Assembly (NCBI GenBank): GCA_018398815.1 | Contig: CM031602.1 | Coordinates: 101,834,994 to 101,898,993 of the forward strand | From: Conus ventricosus | Lineage: Eukaryota > Mollusca > Gastropoda > Neogastropoda > Conidae | DNA: 64,000 nucleotides | Direction of reading: 5' to 3' | Part shown: positions 19,676 to 31,119 of the stretch, piece after piece | Layout: each line of letters begins with the position of its first letter | Position numbering within the stretch: the first letter of the stretch is position 1 | Made by a program: the position numbers and the translations under genes | The notes under the pieces: model-generated | Databases searched by the model: none | The model's input: the letters and a program-made list of their open reading frames with translations, nothing else | What the model was told of the DNA's origin: nothing

Positions 19676-22139
19676 GAATAGAGTCGTTTATTCGTTCTAT
19701 TCCTGCTTTAGTTAGGCCCTTAGAAGTGTCTAAGATAAATGGTTGTCCATGCTGTTTTATGCTCTTGCTCTATGGCCCGAGGTGAACAGCTGTGCCTAAA
19801 GAGAAAGTGCGAAAGGATTCCATTTAAAATTTTATACTTTCTGTGCCCCCCCCAAAAAATAAGGGCCAGACCATGTTTAAGACCCAAATTTTTGTTAAAG
19901 TTTCTTGCCCTTAATTTTAATTCGTTACAGATCCTTTAAAAAGCCTTATGTCATGCTTTGCTAAAGGGGTTAAAGGGTTTGTCTTTTGGGCAATGGCCTT
20001 GAAATTCAGACAAAATATCTAAAAGGGTAAGAAATGAAATCTATACACTGCCTCACCAAAAATAGGGTGTTTTAAAATGACGGATACGACACTCCACCCC
20101 AGTTGTGCACAAAACACGCAAATTTAAACTTTCGGTAAAACTGCAACGGGACTAAAACCCATTTTTGGGGGTTTGGGGCCCTTTTTAATGGGAGGTTAGA
20201 TAGCTGTTAAAAGGATACTAACCTTTACTTAAAGGGCGTCAGACGAGTCACAGAAATGTCAAGAGTATCAGTTGTTATTTTTTAAAAAGATTGTAGTGCG
20301 GCCCAGCAAATATTTTGCATCATAATATTTAAAGGGATCATTTTATTTCGTTTAAAAAATGTTTGAACAAAAAACAACCCAAGACGCCTTCTTTTTTAGA
20401 ACATCATTGATACGATTGCGGAACCAAAGGGTCGCGCCCCTTAAATTTTTTTTACAAAGTCGTAGGGTTTTTAATAATAACCCCAAGGAGAATAAAAAGA
20501 TTCTAAAATTTGATAATGCGGGGAAAAATAGTTAGCCATAACAATACCAAAGGGTTTTTAGGGTTTTTGCCACTAAAAGAAAAGAGTACTTGACTTTACC
20601 TCAAACTTAAAAAATGCAAATCAAAAAAACAATGTTGACATTCAAACCTGAAAAAAAAAGAAAGGTTACTATTTTGAAGAGAGCTATAACCCACTCATAG
20701 TTTTAGAGTTATCCAAACAAAACTATTATGAGGGAAAATCCGCTGAACTTTTTTTACATTCATTACTCATATTTTTTAGACGGCCAGATACAATTTTATA
20801 TAGGAAGGGCCCTCAACTGTTAAGGCTTTTTGTCGGGGAAAGCTCATATTGCATTTTAAAATTTAAAATTCCCAAATTTACATTTTTAAAAGATTATTTG
20901 TGGGGGGGGTTTCTTTAAAAAAAAAAAACGCAGAAAAAGCGGAAAATTGTGAAATGGATAACCTACACAATTGTTTTAGAAAAAAATAATTAGTGTTCAA
21001 AAAATGTCGCGTGGCCCAAAAAAGGGCAACATTACGCCTGTAAGGTGTTTAACTTAGAATAAAAGACCTTGCAACATGGGATTTTTGAACAGAATGGGGG
21101 AGTAGGCTTTTTATGGGTTTTTAGTACAGCAAAGAGGATATTATAAACGTAAAGAAGTAAAGCGCAAAAAAAAGTTTTTTAAACTAGAACAACTGCGCAA
21201 TGTAAAACAAAAAATGCAGGGCTTATAGATAAAAAATTCGAAAAACGACAACAAAAAGGACTTAGAAAAACATTTGAATGGGATATAAATTTGAATTCAT
21301 AAACCCATTTTCTTTTTGACCGCCAAAAAAGTTTTTAGAAAAAACACCAACTCGGGCCTTTACATGTAAAGGGCCCTTTCAAACCCGAAAGACAACGTCG
21401 GAAAGAGACGAAATAAAGCCGTTGGGGAAAAAGACACCCCTTCACAGAAAGGGAAACAGTTTTGAAAAATGCTTCAAAAATTACGTTCATTCCACAAATA
21501 AAATTTGGAGACCTTACATAAAAATTGAAATTTTGTCTTAAAAAAAGAGGAAGGAAAGGACGTGGGGTTATGACGTCCTTTAAAAAGGAAATTCAATTTT
21601 GCTGCAAAAAAAGACTTTTAAAAACTTAAAATTTTCTGTCGTCGTTCTTTACAAAGGGGGGGAGATTTAAGGGGCTTCAACCCCTGACAAAACAATATTA
21701 TCAAAAAGAACAATCTCAAGAAAGACTTTGGGTTAAACTTTCACATTTAAATTATAGGATTTTATTAACTGAACAATTTTACAGGAGTAAATAAACATAA
21801 TAACTGGGGTAGATTAAATTTTGTTATAAAACATGGGAGTTAAACTTTATGACAAAAACTCCTCATTTTTCATTGTTTTTGGGCGAAATTTGTGGAAAAA
21901 CAATTTTGTCCAGACCTTTTTCAAACAAAACGCTTAAAAATTTTATCATATTGTGATTTTCTGTCCCCACTTAAATGGAACAAAGCATTCATGATAAAAA
22001 GGGTTTATATGGACAATGTGACATTATTTTTGTTATCCTAGCAAAAAATGAGTAGTGTTTAGAACCCTTTTTTTAGACGTTTGAAGGGGCGCAGACACTA
22101 TTATTTTAAAGACTGTTCGGCAGAAAAGACAAGTTAAAA
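19676..22139. other. AT-rich, poor-quality centre of hairpin element
   Basis: About 2.5 kb with long A and T runs, doubled homopolymers and stops in all frames. It looks like unpolished single-read sequence. Plus-strand text such as HIVIFCPHLNGTKHS near 21,940-21,990 hints at decayed coding, but I cannot identify it. Confidence 0.4.
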
Positions 22140-22149
22140 AAAAGAAAAC

Positions 22150-22370
22150 TTTGCAAAAAAGGATTTCAGTGGGGAAAACTGCGGAATAAGTGGTGGATTT
22201 TTTTGTCAAAAATAAACTCATTTTTTAAAAAACTTTTGAGAAAGTTAAAAATGTATTTTATTTTACATAAAAGACGAGAGCATTTGATACTGTATCTTGA
22301 AAATGATGTTTTGAAAAAAACAGGGAAAACCCAGGATTAACAAAAATAAAAATTGGGGAAAAATTTAGTA
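22150..22370 (+). pseudogene. Mirror copy of terminal gene fragment of hairpin element
   Basis: Degraded plus-strand counterpart of 17,142-17,363, recognisable by LRNKWWIFLSKINSFFKKLL and LENDVLKKTGKTQD. Most differences are extra A or T in runs, consistent with poor base calling. Confidence 0.45.
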
Positions 22371-22423
22371 AATTAGATGAAACGGTAATCCACAATATAT
22401 GTTTGTAGGGAGTTTACTAGTTA

Positions 22424-22502
22424 AGAACGAATAAATACCTAGCCAGGGGGAACCCCCCGAAAGGTTGAGGGGGGTTGGCAGCTTGGTATTTATTAGTTCT
22501 CT
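22424..22502. repeat. Compound terminal hairpin of unknown element, right
   Basis: AGAACGAATAAATACC (22,424-22,439) pairs with GGTATTTATTAGTTCT (22,485-22,500), with an inner stem of C-rich and G-rich runs. It mirrors 17,002-17,086. The bases outside it (TTGCGTTCCTTCAGG) mirror the left flank (CCTGAAGGAACGCAG), so the inversion extends past the element. Confidence 0.65.
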
Positions 22503-22543
22503 TGCGTTCCTTCAGGTTTTTATTTAAAGGTATACTTTAAATA

Positions 22544-22558
22544 TTGGGGGAAGGGTAT
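22544..22558 (+). promoter_or_regulatory. Polypurine tract before 3' LTR-A
   Basis: TTGGGGGAAGGGTAT lies directly before TGTCACGCACG. It is the expected plus-strand primer for an element read in this direction. The same tract precedes the 3' LTR of element A (reverse complement of about 40,587-40,606) and follows 16,955 in mirror image. Confidence 0.6.
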
Positions 22559-24371
22559 TGTCACGCACGAACTGATACAGGTCGCCTCAGTGACAATTGT
22601 GGAGTGTGGCCCGTCCATTGCCAGGTTGGCAGTGGCCGTGAAGTACGTGATTCCTGCCGGGAGTTTGCTTTCCTGTCAACTCTTGGAGGGGGAAGGAGGA
22701 GAACATTAGACTCGCCAGAATAATGGGTTTTACGTGTGTAAACAAACACTCGTGAAACTGGATTTCTTTGATGTGAGTGGGGAATTCCGTGAATGTGAGT
22801 GCTGTCTTGTGAGTTTCCAAGGTGAATTCGGAGTGTCGTCGTGTGTCTGCAAGTCAGTACGAATTGAGGCGTTATCCGCGAAGGTTGGGTTGGCCTCGTG
22901 CTCATGTTTGTTTCTGCCGTTGGGTCAGGGATTCGCGGTATGCCCTCGACCGACTTTTGAAGGTTTGGCTACCCGAGTTTAGACTGTCGGTGTTTCGGTG
23001 TTCAGCGGCGGGTTCTGCATGTACCAGGGCGTTGGCTGTCTGGCAGTGTCCCGGCGACTGAGGGGTCGTCCACTGTGTGTCGTTCCTGTTTTGTCCAAGG
23101 TTTCCGGCGAGTTTCTGTACCTCCCCTACACAGCAAATCCGTGAGGGTCGGCCTCTCGGTTGATGGGGTTGTGTCACCTCCACATCCACTGTCATCCCTG
23201 CTCATTCCTCTGCCTGGAGTGAGGACACACCTGGAGCCGCCAGGGTGCGTTCCGGTCGGGACGCCGACTCCTTCCTTCCGCTGTCCGGGTGTGGCAGTTC
23301 CTCCGACTTCAGCTCTATCTTTTCTTCAGGGTGGGCAAGCATCTTAAGGCTCACTGCGATCTACTATCTGCGTGTGATGTGCGAGTGTAGTTGGTGCCCG
23401 GTAAGAAGGGACAGCGCTCTTCGATGCATCACAATTTTTTTTATTCCTGCTGCTTCATCTCAAGCGCTTCAGTGCAGGTCTTGTGTTTTCGGCGGTACAT
23501 TGGTGTGAGGGCGTCGTGAAACAGAGACAGACGTTTACATGATTACATTGGAAACAGAGACAGACGTTTACATGATTACATTGGAAACAGAGACAGACGT
23601 TTACATGATTACATTGGGCAACGCTGTGTTGCTGGTTTGTTTGGTTTTTTTTTTTTTTTAAAGGGGGAGTTTTTTGTGTGTGTGTGTGTGTGTCAAGTAC
23701 CCGCCAGGGACTTTGAATGAAATACTGAAAGTGCAACATTGGGTTTCGGGTCACTTAAAACAATTTGTTTTGAATGATATTTTGGGGGTTGAGCTTGGGT
23801 GTACGGATAGTATGACACCGGTACATAAAAAATTAGAATAAGGAATACAACTTTGTAAAAACATCGCGTGGGCATCTCAGGTTCTATGAAGTATCAACCT
23901 TGTTTGGTATTTCATCCTGATGTTACCAGGTGATGTAATAATTCACCCTTGTCCTTTCTGGTATTGGCCTTCAGTGGGCTGAGGTGTGTGTGTGTGTGCC
24001 TCCTGAAGGAAGGGTAATTATATGTGAATGTGCAGCGTGCACAGGTATGCATAAGGGGCCATGTGCTGATGGTTATGTATTGGTGTAGTATAGTTGGATT
24101 CTTTGGTTTTTTTTGTTTGTTTGTTGTTATTTTTCCCGTGTGGGGAAAACTGCCTGTGTGTGTTGCATATAGAGGTCTTGGTGTTTCATCTGCCATTTTG
24201 TTGGTGAGAGTGCGTGTGTGAATGCAAATAAAGCCTTCTGTTTGTGCACCATATTTTCCTTTGTCTGTTTGTTGCGTGGCGTTCGTACTCTCAGGTATAA
24301 GGGGAAGGGGTGGTTATAAAAGGGGGATATATTCATACATATATCCCTGTCTACTGTCTTATACATTGACA
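22559..24371 (+). mobile_element. LTR-A, inner right copy
   Basis: Full LTR, 1.81 kb, starting TGTCACGCACGAACTG and ending CTTATACATTGACA. AATAAA lies at about 24,226 inside AATGCAAATAAAGCCTTC. Three copies of the 33-bp unit lie near 23,518-23,617. It is the 3' LTR of an element whose body would lie to the left, now replaced by the hairpin element. Confidence 0.85.
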
Positions 24372-25123
24372 ATGTCCAGAAAACAAAGGAGCTGATCATT
24401 GACCCGAATAAATACTGATCCTATTCCAGATTTACTGATCTCAGGTAGCAAGGTTGAGAGGGTGACTGAATATGAGTACTTAGGTTCTGTTATATAACAA
24501 ACTTACATTCACTTCTAATTCTCTCTCTGTGTGTAAAAAAATGTCAGTCAAGAGTGTATTGCTTACAGAAATTGAGATACCTTGGAGTGAACTGTGACGT
24601 TTTAAAAGCACTCTACAGAAGCAATACTGAATCTGTGATCACTTTTTCATTTTTAGTGTAGTATGGTGGATTAAATGTGAAAAACAAATGCTTGCTGGAA
24701 AAGATTGTGAAACGGTGTGGTAAGATCATTGGTGTTAAGCAACAAAGTTTAGGAGAAATGTTTGAAACAAGACTGCCTAAGAAAGCTCAGAAGATTGTAT
24801 GTGATGAAACCCATCCTCTGTTCCCTTTATGAAAAGAATGCCTTCAGATAGACGATTTCGGCAACTGAAATGTGAAACCAACAGACTGAATCGTAGTTTC
24901 ATGCCTATTTCAATCCGTTCATTGAATAATCACTGACCTGACCATACTGAGTAATGTCTAATGCTGTCGTTATAAAGATAGAGGAGAGGGTGAGGGCGAG
25001 ATTGCATAGAGAGAGGGGGTGGGGATGGGGGGGGGGGAGAATGAGAGTGCAGGTGTTTTGGGGAGGGGATGATAATCAAGTGATAATGATTTTAAAATTA
25101 CCTCAGTTCTCATCCCGTGTAGA

Positions 25124-25164
<41 letters not shown>

Positions 25165-25490
25165 GTTGTGTGTGTGTGTGTGTGCCCCTTTTTATGGTTT
25201 ATTTTAGCGTACAGCTGATTTTTTTTTATTAAATTGACTGGATGTAAAAATGGAGTGTATGTTGGGTAGAGTTATTGATTAGTTTTATGTGAAAATAAGC
25301 CTTACTTTATTTATATTGTTTTTAAATTTGTGGGCAGGGTGCAGGTGTGAGTGCATTTGCACATTTTACATTATTCAATGTTGTGTACTCGACTCATATG
25401 TCATGTGTTTATGTTTTCCCACCAAAACACAAAGTTCTTATTAAAGAAAATAAAGTGTCTTGAATTGAATTGAACTGAACAGGAGAAGCG
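24372..25490 (+). mobile_element. LINE 3' fragment (second LINE family), right copy
   Basis: Mirror of 14,046-15,171, with the RT C-terminal text KCLLEKIVKRCGKIIGV and FMPISIRSLNNH, then a GT microsatellite, AATAAAG and a TTGAATTGAATTG tail near 25,450-25,475. Confidence 0.72.
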
Positions 25491-26907
25491 GAGCTAAGTC
25501 GCTACATGTTCTTCTTGTCACTGTCCTAAATATTGTGTGTTTTCGCCTGAAGAAGACCCAAGAGGTGAAAATGCATTGTGTCTAGTCCTGTACTCTGCTT
25601 GTCTGTGTCCTTGGCGGTAACTAAACCCGTCTCTCTTCAAATGTTGCTTTATTTTCCGCCCTCAGTCATTGTTTTGAAACTTTGAATTGTCAGTTGAGAC
25701 AAGAGTCATGGTCATTAGGAATGCTGTCCATGGGAAAGGATGTCTGCTGTCAAGAGAAATTTTGAATTGGACAATTGGAAATATGATGAGATGATTGTCC
25801 TCATGGAAAGAATACACTTTTTGTAATTAAAGGATTGGAGTTCTGGAAAGGATGTACACTGTTGATAATTGAAAGATTGTGTCATCTTGGAAGGAAGTAT
25901 AATTTTCCCATTGGAAAATTTAAAGAGAATTGGAGTTTGTAAACCCAGAATGGATTGTTGTTTGTATGAGGCGGATTGGTCATCTGTATGACCTGAAAAG
26001 AAGTTTGTAAAATGGGCGAATGAATTGGGGTCAGTCTGCGAAAACAGTACGAACAATTTGTATGCAATGGGAAAAGTTATTATTGTTGTGGCATCTTGTT
26101 AAAACAACATATTGTGGGGAAAAAACAACCAAACAACAACAACAGAGGGAACATTAAAACTCCCCCAAGCCAAAAGAAGTGAGGCTGAATAGAAGGAACA
26201 AGAACATTTTTTCTTAAACCCGGGGAGAAATTTAAAATTGCAGTCTAGACTAATGTACTGAAAGAAAGGAGTGAAATGTGTTGTTCCACGTGGGGTGCAT
26301 GACTGTCTATGTGTGCATGTGAGTGTGTGCACTAGGACCGTCGTGTGACAGCACATGATTAGCTTTCAAACTGCAGGACAGAACAGCAAAACATGCCACA
26401 GGATGGCATGATATGACGGTGCACTGTAGCAGTGTATAACTACAGAGTGAAATGCCTCACAACACAACACAGCAATAATACTCGAAAGAAGATACATCAC
26501 ATACATTATCACAGTAGTTTTGATGTTGTCAGTTTTGACTTCCTTTCCTTTTTTCTTTCCTTCTTTCTTTTCTTATTTTTTTTCCTTTCTTTCTTTCTTT
26601 TTCTCTTCTTTCTTTCTTTCTTTCTTTCTTTCTTTTTGTCTTCCGTCCTTCCTTTCTTTCTCTCTAAACAATCGATCAAAAGTGGTCGGGTACTCTGAGA
26701 AATCCATTCTGAGACCTGTGTGCATGCTGATGCTAGAGCCCGGGCCATGGGACTGGACTGTTTCATTGGTGAATATCAGAGAACGCTCCCAACTACCCAA
26801 TATCACTTACATCAATTGAAATGCTTCGTTTCCAAGTACTGAAATGCTCAACATTTTCGTCATTACTCAAAACGTTCCAGTTCCGTTCAATGACTGTTGT
26901 GTGTGCC
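25491..26907 (-). other. Downstream / 3' UTR sequence of right receptor copy
   Basis: Mirror of 12,633-14,045. A TTTC-rich tract lies at 26,545-26,665. No additional gene recognised. Confidence 0.5.
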
Positions 26908-28716
26908 TCAGACTGGCCCCCCTTTGTCCTGTCGTCTGTCCTTGACCTTGTTTCCCAGCCGTTGCAGCACACGCTGTAGCTGGGTGTGTCTGCGTCGCTC
27001 CAAGGCCACGTTCAGCACGTACAGGAGCGGATTGACCGCCATGCTGAATGGCAAGACAAAGGCTGTCCCAGCAGAGCGGATGTCCTCAGGCATGACGTTG
27101 AGTGTGGCATCAGCAGCACCAGAACATCCAGCAGGAACCAGCCACAGGCGTCAGTCACTGAGATGGGAATGGTGCGGCGAGCAGAATCTAGCTGGTGTGA
27201 TCTTTGAGAGTTGACCAGAAAGACGATGGGGTTGGCAAGAACGATGATGTAGATGTACACCTGGCCTGCCATTGTCACTGCCATCAGCAATGTGTTCAAT
27301 ATGACACAGCATGTAACCCATGGTCATGGGCACCCAGGGTGCTGGTCAAGGGAGAGGGACACACAGACTGCTTTGATGCTGTGACGTCCAGGGGAAGAGA
27401 TGGAGTGTGGTGGACAGAATGACACCCATCCCCCAACACAGGACGCTGGAGGTCACCACCTGCCTGCTGCCCCACACCTGTAGGTCTGGCCTGGCCAGGT
27501 GAACACAGTGACCCACTGTCAGACACACCAGGATCAAGGCAGACACCTGGACACAGAGCAGGTACAGAAAGCTGCACAGGGAACACCAGGGACTGTACCT
27601 CCACCACCTGTCTACCCAAAGATACTCCCCCCAGTACACCTGGGTCAGCCACACACACTCCCAACAGATACACCCCCATCAGCAAGTTGGACATGGACAA
27701 CTGAGACACAAAGACAGCACAACTGCTCCTTTCTCCCGATCTCCACGCAGCAGGAAGAAGAGGTTTACTCCATTGCCCAGGAAGGTGACAGCGGCCAGGA
27801 TGGCAGTCACAGCACGTAGAGCAGGTGATCCCAGCAGATTGTGACAGGAGGAGAGGAGAGGGGAGGGAGAGTGGCAGTTCTGGAAGTTTGCAGGCAAGTT
27901 CTGAGGGCAACACAGTGTGGGCAGGTCTGTATGTACAGAGTGTAACAGGGAGAGGGGGGTGAGCCAGTGACGGGGAGGTGGAGCAGGTCACATCCTGTCA
28001 CGTCCAGTGTCTGTAGCTGTGGTGTGGGCAAACTGCTAGTCACCCGCTGCAGGCCACTCTGTGACAGGTTGAGGACGGTCAGTGAGGAGACCACGTTGAC
28101 CGCCTGGAGTGTGTGTGGGGTTGGTGACTCTGACAGTCTGTGGCCTACAAACACTTCAGCCAGAGGGTTACTGGTCAGCAGCAACACCTTGAGATGATTC
28201 ACATCTTTCAACATGTATGTGGTCAGTGTGGTGAGGAGGTTGAAACTGACATCTAAAATGACCAAGTTGGATAACGGGGGAAGGAGAAAGGGGGATGAGA
28301 TCACAACGTTGAAGAGCCAGAAACACCAACATGCTATTGTTCCACAGACGTTCCGGCCTTAGTCCACTGTCGCTGGCATCCAAATAACGCACATCAGGAA
28401 ACCTCTCTGTATTGAACTTTCTGCTGCAGTGAAAAGACAGACCCTGGCACGTGCAGTTCATGGGACACACGTGATTACAGAACCGTTCATCATCCTGCTG
28501 CTCACAGTGCAGGAATCCATCACACACGTGGTCAGGATGCAGACAGACGTGGGAACCCCGGCACCGGTAGAACCCTGGACATGTGAACTGCTCACGTGCA
28601 TCTCATCCTCATGACCCGGACAGTCGTTCATGTCATTGCAGAGGACAAAGACAGGCAGACAGTAACCATCACCAGGACACTGGAAGTGGGTCTGTGGACA
28701 CACTGTGACGGCATTA
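26908..28716 (-). CDS. LDLa-LRR-7TM G-protein-coupled receptor, main exon, right copy (GRL101-like)
   Basis: Second copy of the receptor exon, mirrored. It starts after the acceptor AG (reverse complement at 28,717-28,718) with CPQTHFQCPGDGYCLP, a clean first LDLa repeat that the left copy has in shifted frames. Then come the second LDLa, LRRNT, LRRs (28,410-27,940) and the 7TM bundle (27,860-26,970), stop at 26,908. The DRY position reads GHC here too. Frameshifts differ from the left copy: an extra base near 28,285 in a C/T run, one C fewer near 27,975, and losses near 27,735 and 27,325. Between the two copies every domain is readable. Whether these are two loci or two alleles is discussed under findings. 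Confidence 0.87.
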
Positions 28717-29032
28717 CTGCCATAATCATTGGTAAGGATGGAAGGGGTTCGAAGACAACCTTGCCAGACAGAGATATATCAATTTGAACCACCGCAGGGG
28801 GTTGAGATGATGATCGTGATCAGTGTAATAGGATACATTAGAATCCCTTTCTCTCAGTCTGAAATAACGTAATGATAGGGGTGATCGATTGTACAGAAAA
28901 ACACAGCCATATTCATCGGCTAAATTTAAACATTCTGGACTAATGCTGCACCGCTGTCATTAGAAAAACACTGAAATAAGAAATAAAAATTAATCTGGGA
29001 TTCAACGAGCATGTAAAATCCACTTTGTATCA

Positions 29033-29033
29033 A

Positions 29034-29097
<64 letters not shown>

Positions 29098-29098
29098 G
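29033..29098 (+). repeat. (CT)n microsatellite at LINE 5' end
   Basis: CTCTCT tract with CCT steps, mirror of 10,430-10,501, directly before the LINE leader. Confidence 0.9.
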
Positions 29099-29512
29099 GG
29101 GGTCACGAGAATAATGGGGGCGATATGGATGTACCTGTGAAGAGCTCCGTACAGTTTTGTTTATTTTCGCCCGTCCCCGAGAGCAGACGACCGAATAATT
29201 CTTGTTTGTGGTGAGGTAGACATCCGTGAACTATTCTGTGCAAGAAAAATGGTTGACATATCATTGTGGAGGGCCAGAATTGGCACATCAGTTGAAATGC
29301 ATGAAGCGTGAACTGTGTGAGCGACATTGTGAATTTCGGAAAGCGGAAAGAAACGAGTTGTATGAAACGGCTTCGGTATGGCGTTTTGTGTCTACAGTGC
29401 TCTACCTGTGCGCAGCGTTGACAACTATTCAGACAGTTTGGTCTTCCGTAGAGACAGTGTTTTCCATCAAAGTAAAAGAATAAAATCTCTCCAAGATATC
29501 CCAACAGGAACG

Positions 29513-30720
29513 ATGGCAGGCGTGCTCGAACAGTTTGAACTGAGTGACATTGCCAGTCCAGGCCATAGTGACTTACGTGTACCCGAATGATTGTGATGTG
29601 CTGTGTCGCCACGTTGTGCTCATGATACGAAACTGCTATTAAGTGGAGACTTTCGAGCAGAATCCTGGCCCTGATCCACAGAAAACGGGTGAAGAAAGGA
29701 CAGACAAGAGCAAGACTGAACCATCTCTGACAAAAGATAGCGTAATAAATGCCGATTTTGCTGCGGAAATCATGTCAGCCCTCGCTCTACAAAGAGAAGA
29801 GTGGAAACTGGACAGAGAAAATCAACAGAACAGCAGAAAGAACAGAGAGAACAAAACACCTTCATACGCAACGAACTGACGGATATTAAAACAGAACTAG
29901 GAAGAGTGTCTGAGAAGTGCAAAAAAATCAATGACAGGTGCACTGCAGTCGAAACGGAACAGCGCAAATTTACAGTCATTGTAGAAAACATTGCGCACGG
30001 ACCTTGATCAACTATTCGACGCAACGGCGGAAGGAAAGAGAGAGACTGAGAATTTAACGGTAGCCGTGGACGATCTAGAACAACAGGTGGTGAAGATGTC
30101 TGAAAAAAATAGATAGACTAGAGGGGTTTTCAAGGCGAAATAATCTACGCTTCTTTGGTATCCCTTCAAAAGATAAAGAAGTTTACGACAGTTGTGCAAG
30201 AAGTGTAGTTGACACCTTAAACAACGCTGACAGCTCTACTGTATGGAGGGAAGATGATATTCTACGAGCAACAGGGTGGGCCAAGCAAAGCCGGGCGAGC
30301 CAAGGACAATGATAGTGTTTTTTCTACGCTGGCAAGACAAAATGAAGATAATTCGTGATCGCCAGCTTCGACACGAACTGGAAAGAAGAGGTGTCAGAAC
30401 TGCCAACGATCTGACCAGAAGACAGGCAGCAACAGCAGCCAAAGCAAAACAAGATGCATGGCGGCCTATTTTGTCCGGGGAAAACTGACTGGGGGACCGA
30501 GAAGACCCGATTTACGGTCGTATGCCGAAGTAGCAGCATGGCGACACGGAACGTCACTACACCAAGAACGGCAGGTCCAGATGGAAAGTCTTCCGATTTC
30601 CCAAGTGGCAGGCGACAGTGGCACGGGAATTCCCCCTCGCGTCACAACGACAGACGACACAACAGCCAATCAGGAGCGGCAGGAGGAGCGGCAGCAGTGG
30701 AAGGGGAGAAAGGGGGTCAG
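29513..30720 (+). CDS. LINE ORF1 with N-terminal 2A-like motif, right copy
   Basis: Starts MAGVLEQFELSDIASPGHSD at 29,513. A C-to-T type change or indel gives a stop after RVPE near 29,590, where the left copy reads on. The 2A end reads EQNPGPDPQ at 29,656-29,682, with one extra base just upstream. A coiled coil follows (REEWKLDRENQ, DIKTELGRVSEKCKKINDRC), then the L1 ORF1p-like RRM and C-terminal domain: MIVFFLRWQDKMKIIRDRQL, then RTANDLTRRQAATAAKAKQD at 30,308-30,455 and LRSYAEVAA. The protein would bind LINE RNA. The region from 30,560 to 31,080 links to ORF2 and contains Cys/His-rich text without a clear finger. Confidence 0.7.
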
Positions 30721-31119
30721 CACGTGCTGAGGGGTGGTGATGGTGCAGACCGACCTGCTGGTCAGCGTGACGTCAAGGATACTCTCAGCCAATCAGCCGG
30801 ACACCGGCACACAGTGGAAGGGGATCACCGAGTGTGCGAACGCCTACATCAACACATGTGTTGAGTGGCAGAGCACGACCTTGTGACGTGTTGCCTGACC
30901 AGAGCCGGGATTCTCCAACCATTCGCGTCATCATGTGGCGGGGGCCATATCCCAGTGTGTGTGTGGTGTGACAGACAGGAAAACCCCCACCAGTGTGTCA
31001 AACAACAGTGGATCACGGTATGGCCAGGGGGGAGGGGTGGCCACGCACGGTGCAGGACGAGGGACTGGTCGAGAAGACAAACTGGTATGATTCGTATCTG
31101 GCTAAAAATGTTCATGAGA

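Noticed and set aside
19676..22139. Decayed packaging ATPase or DNA polymerase B genes in the AT-rich centre
   Set aside because: Only short suggestive strings are visible and base quality is too poor; no catalytic motif could be confirmed.
30560..31080. Zinc knuckles at the end of LINE ORF1
   Set aside because: Cys and His residues are present in several frames but no regular CCHC spacing can be read in one frame.
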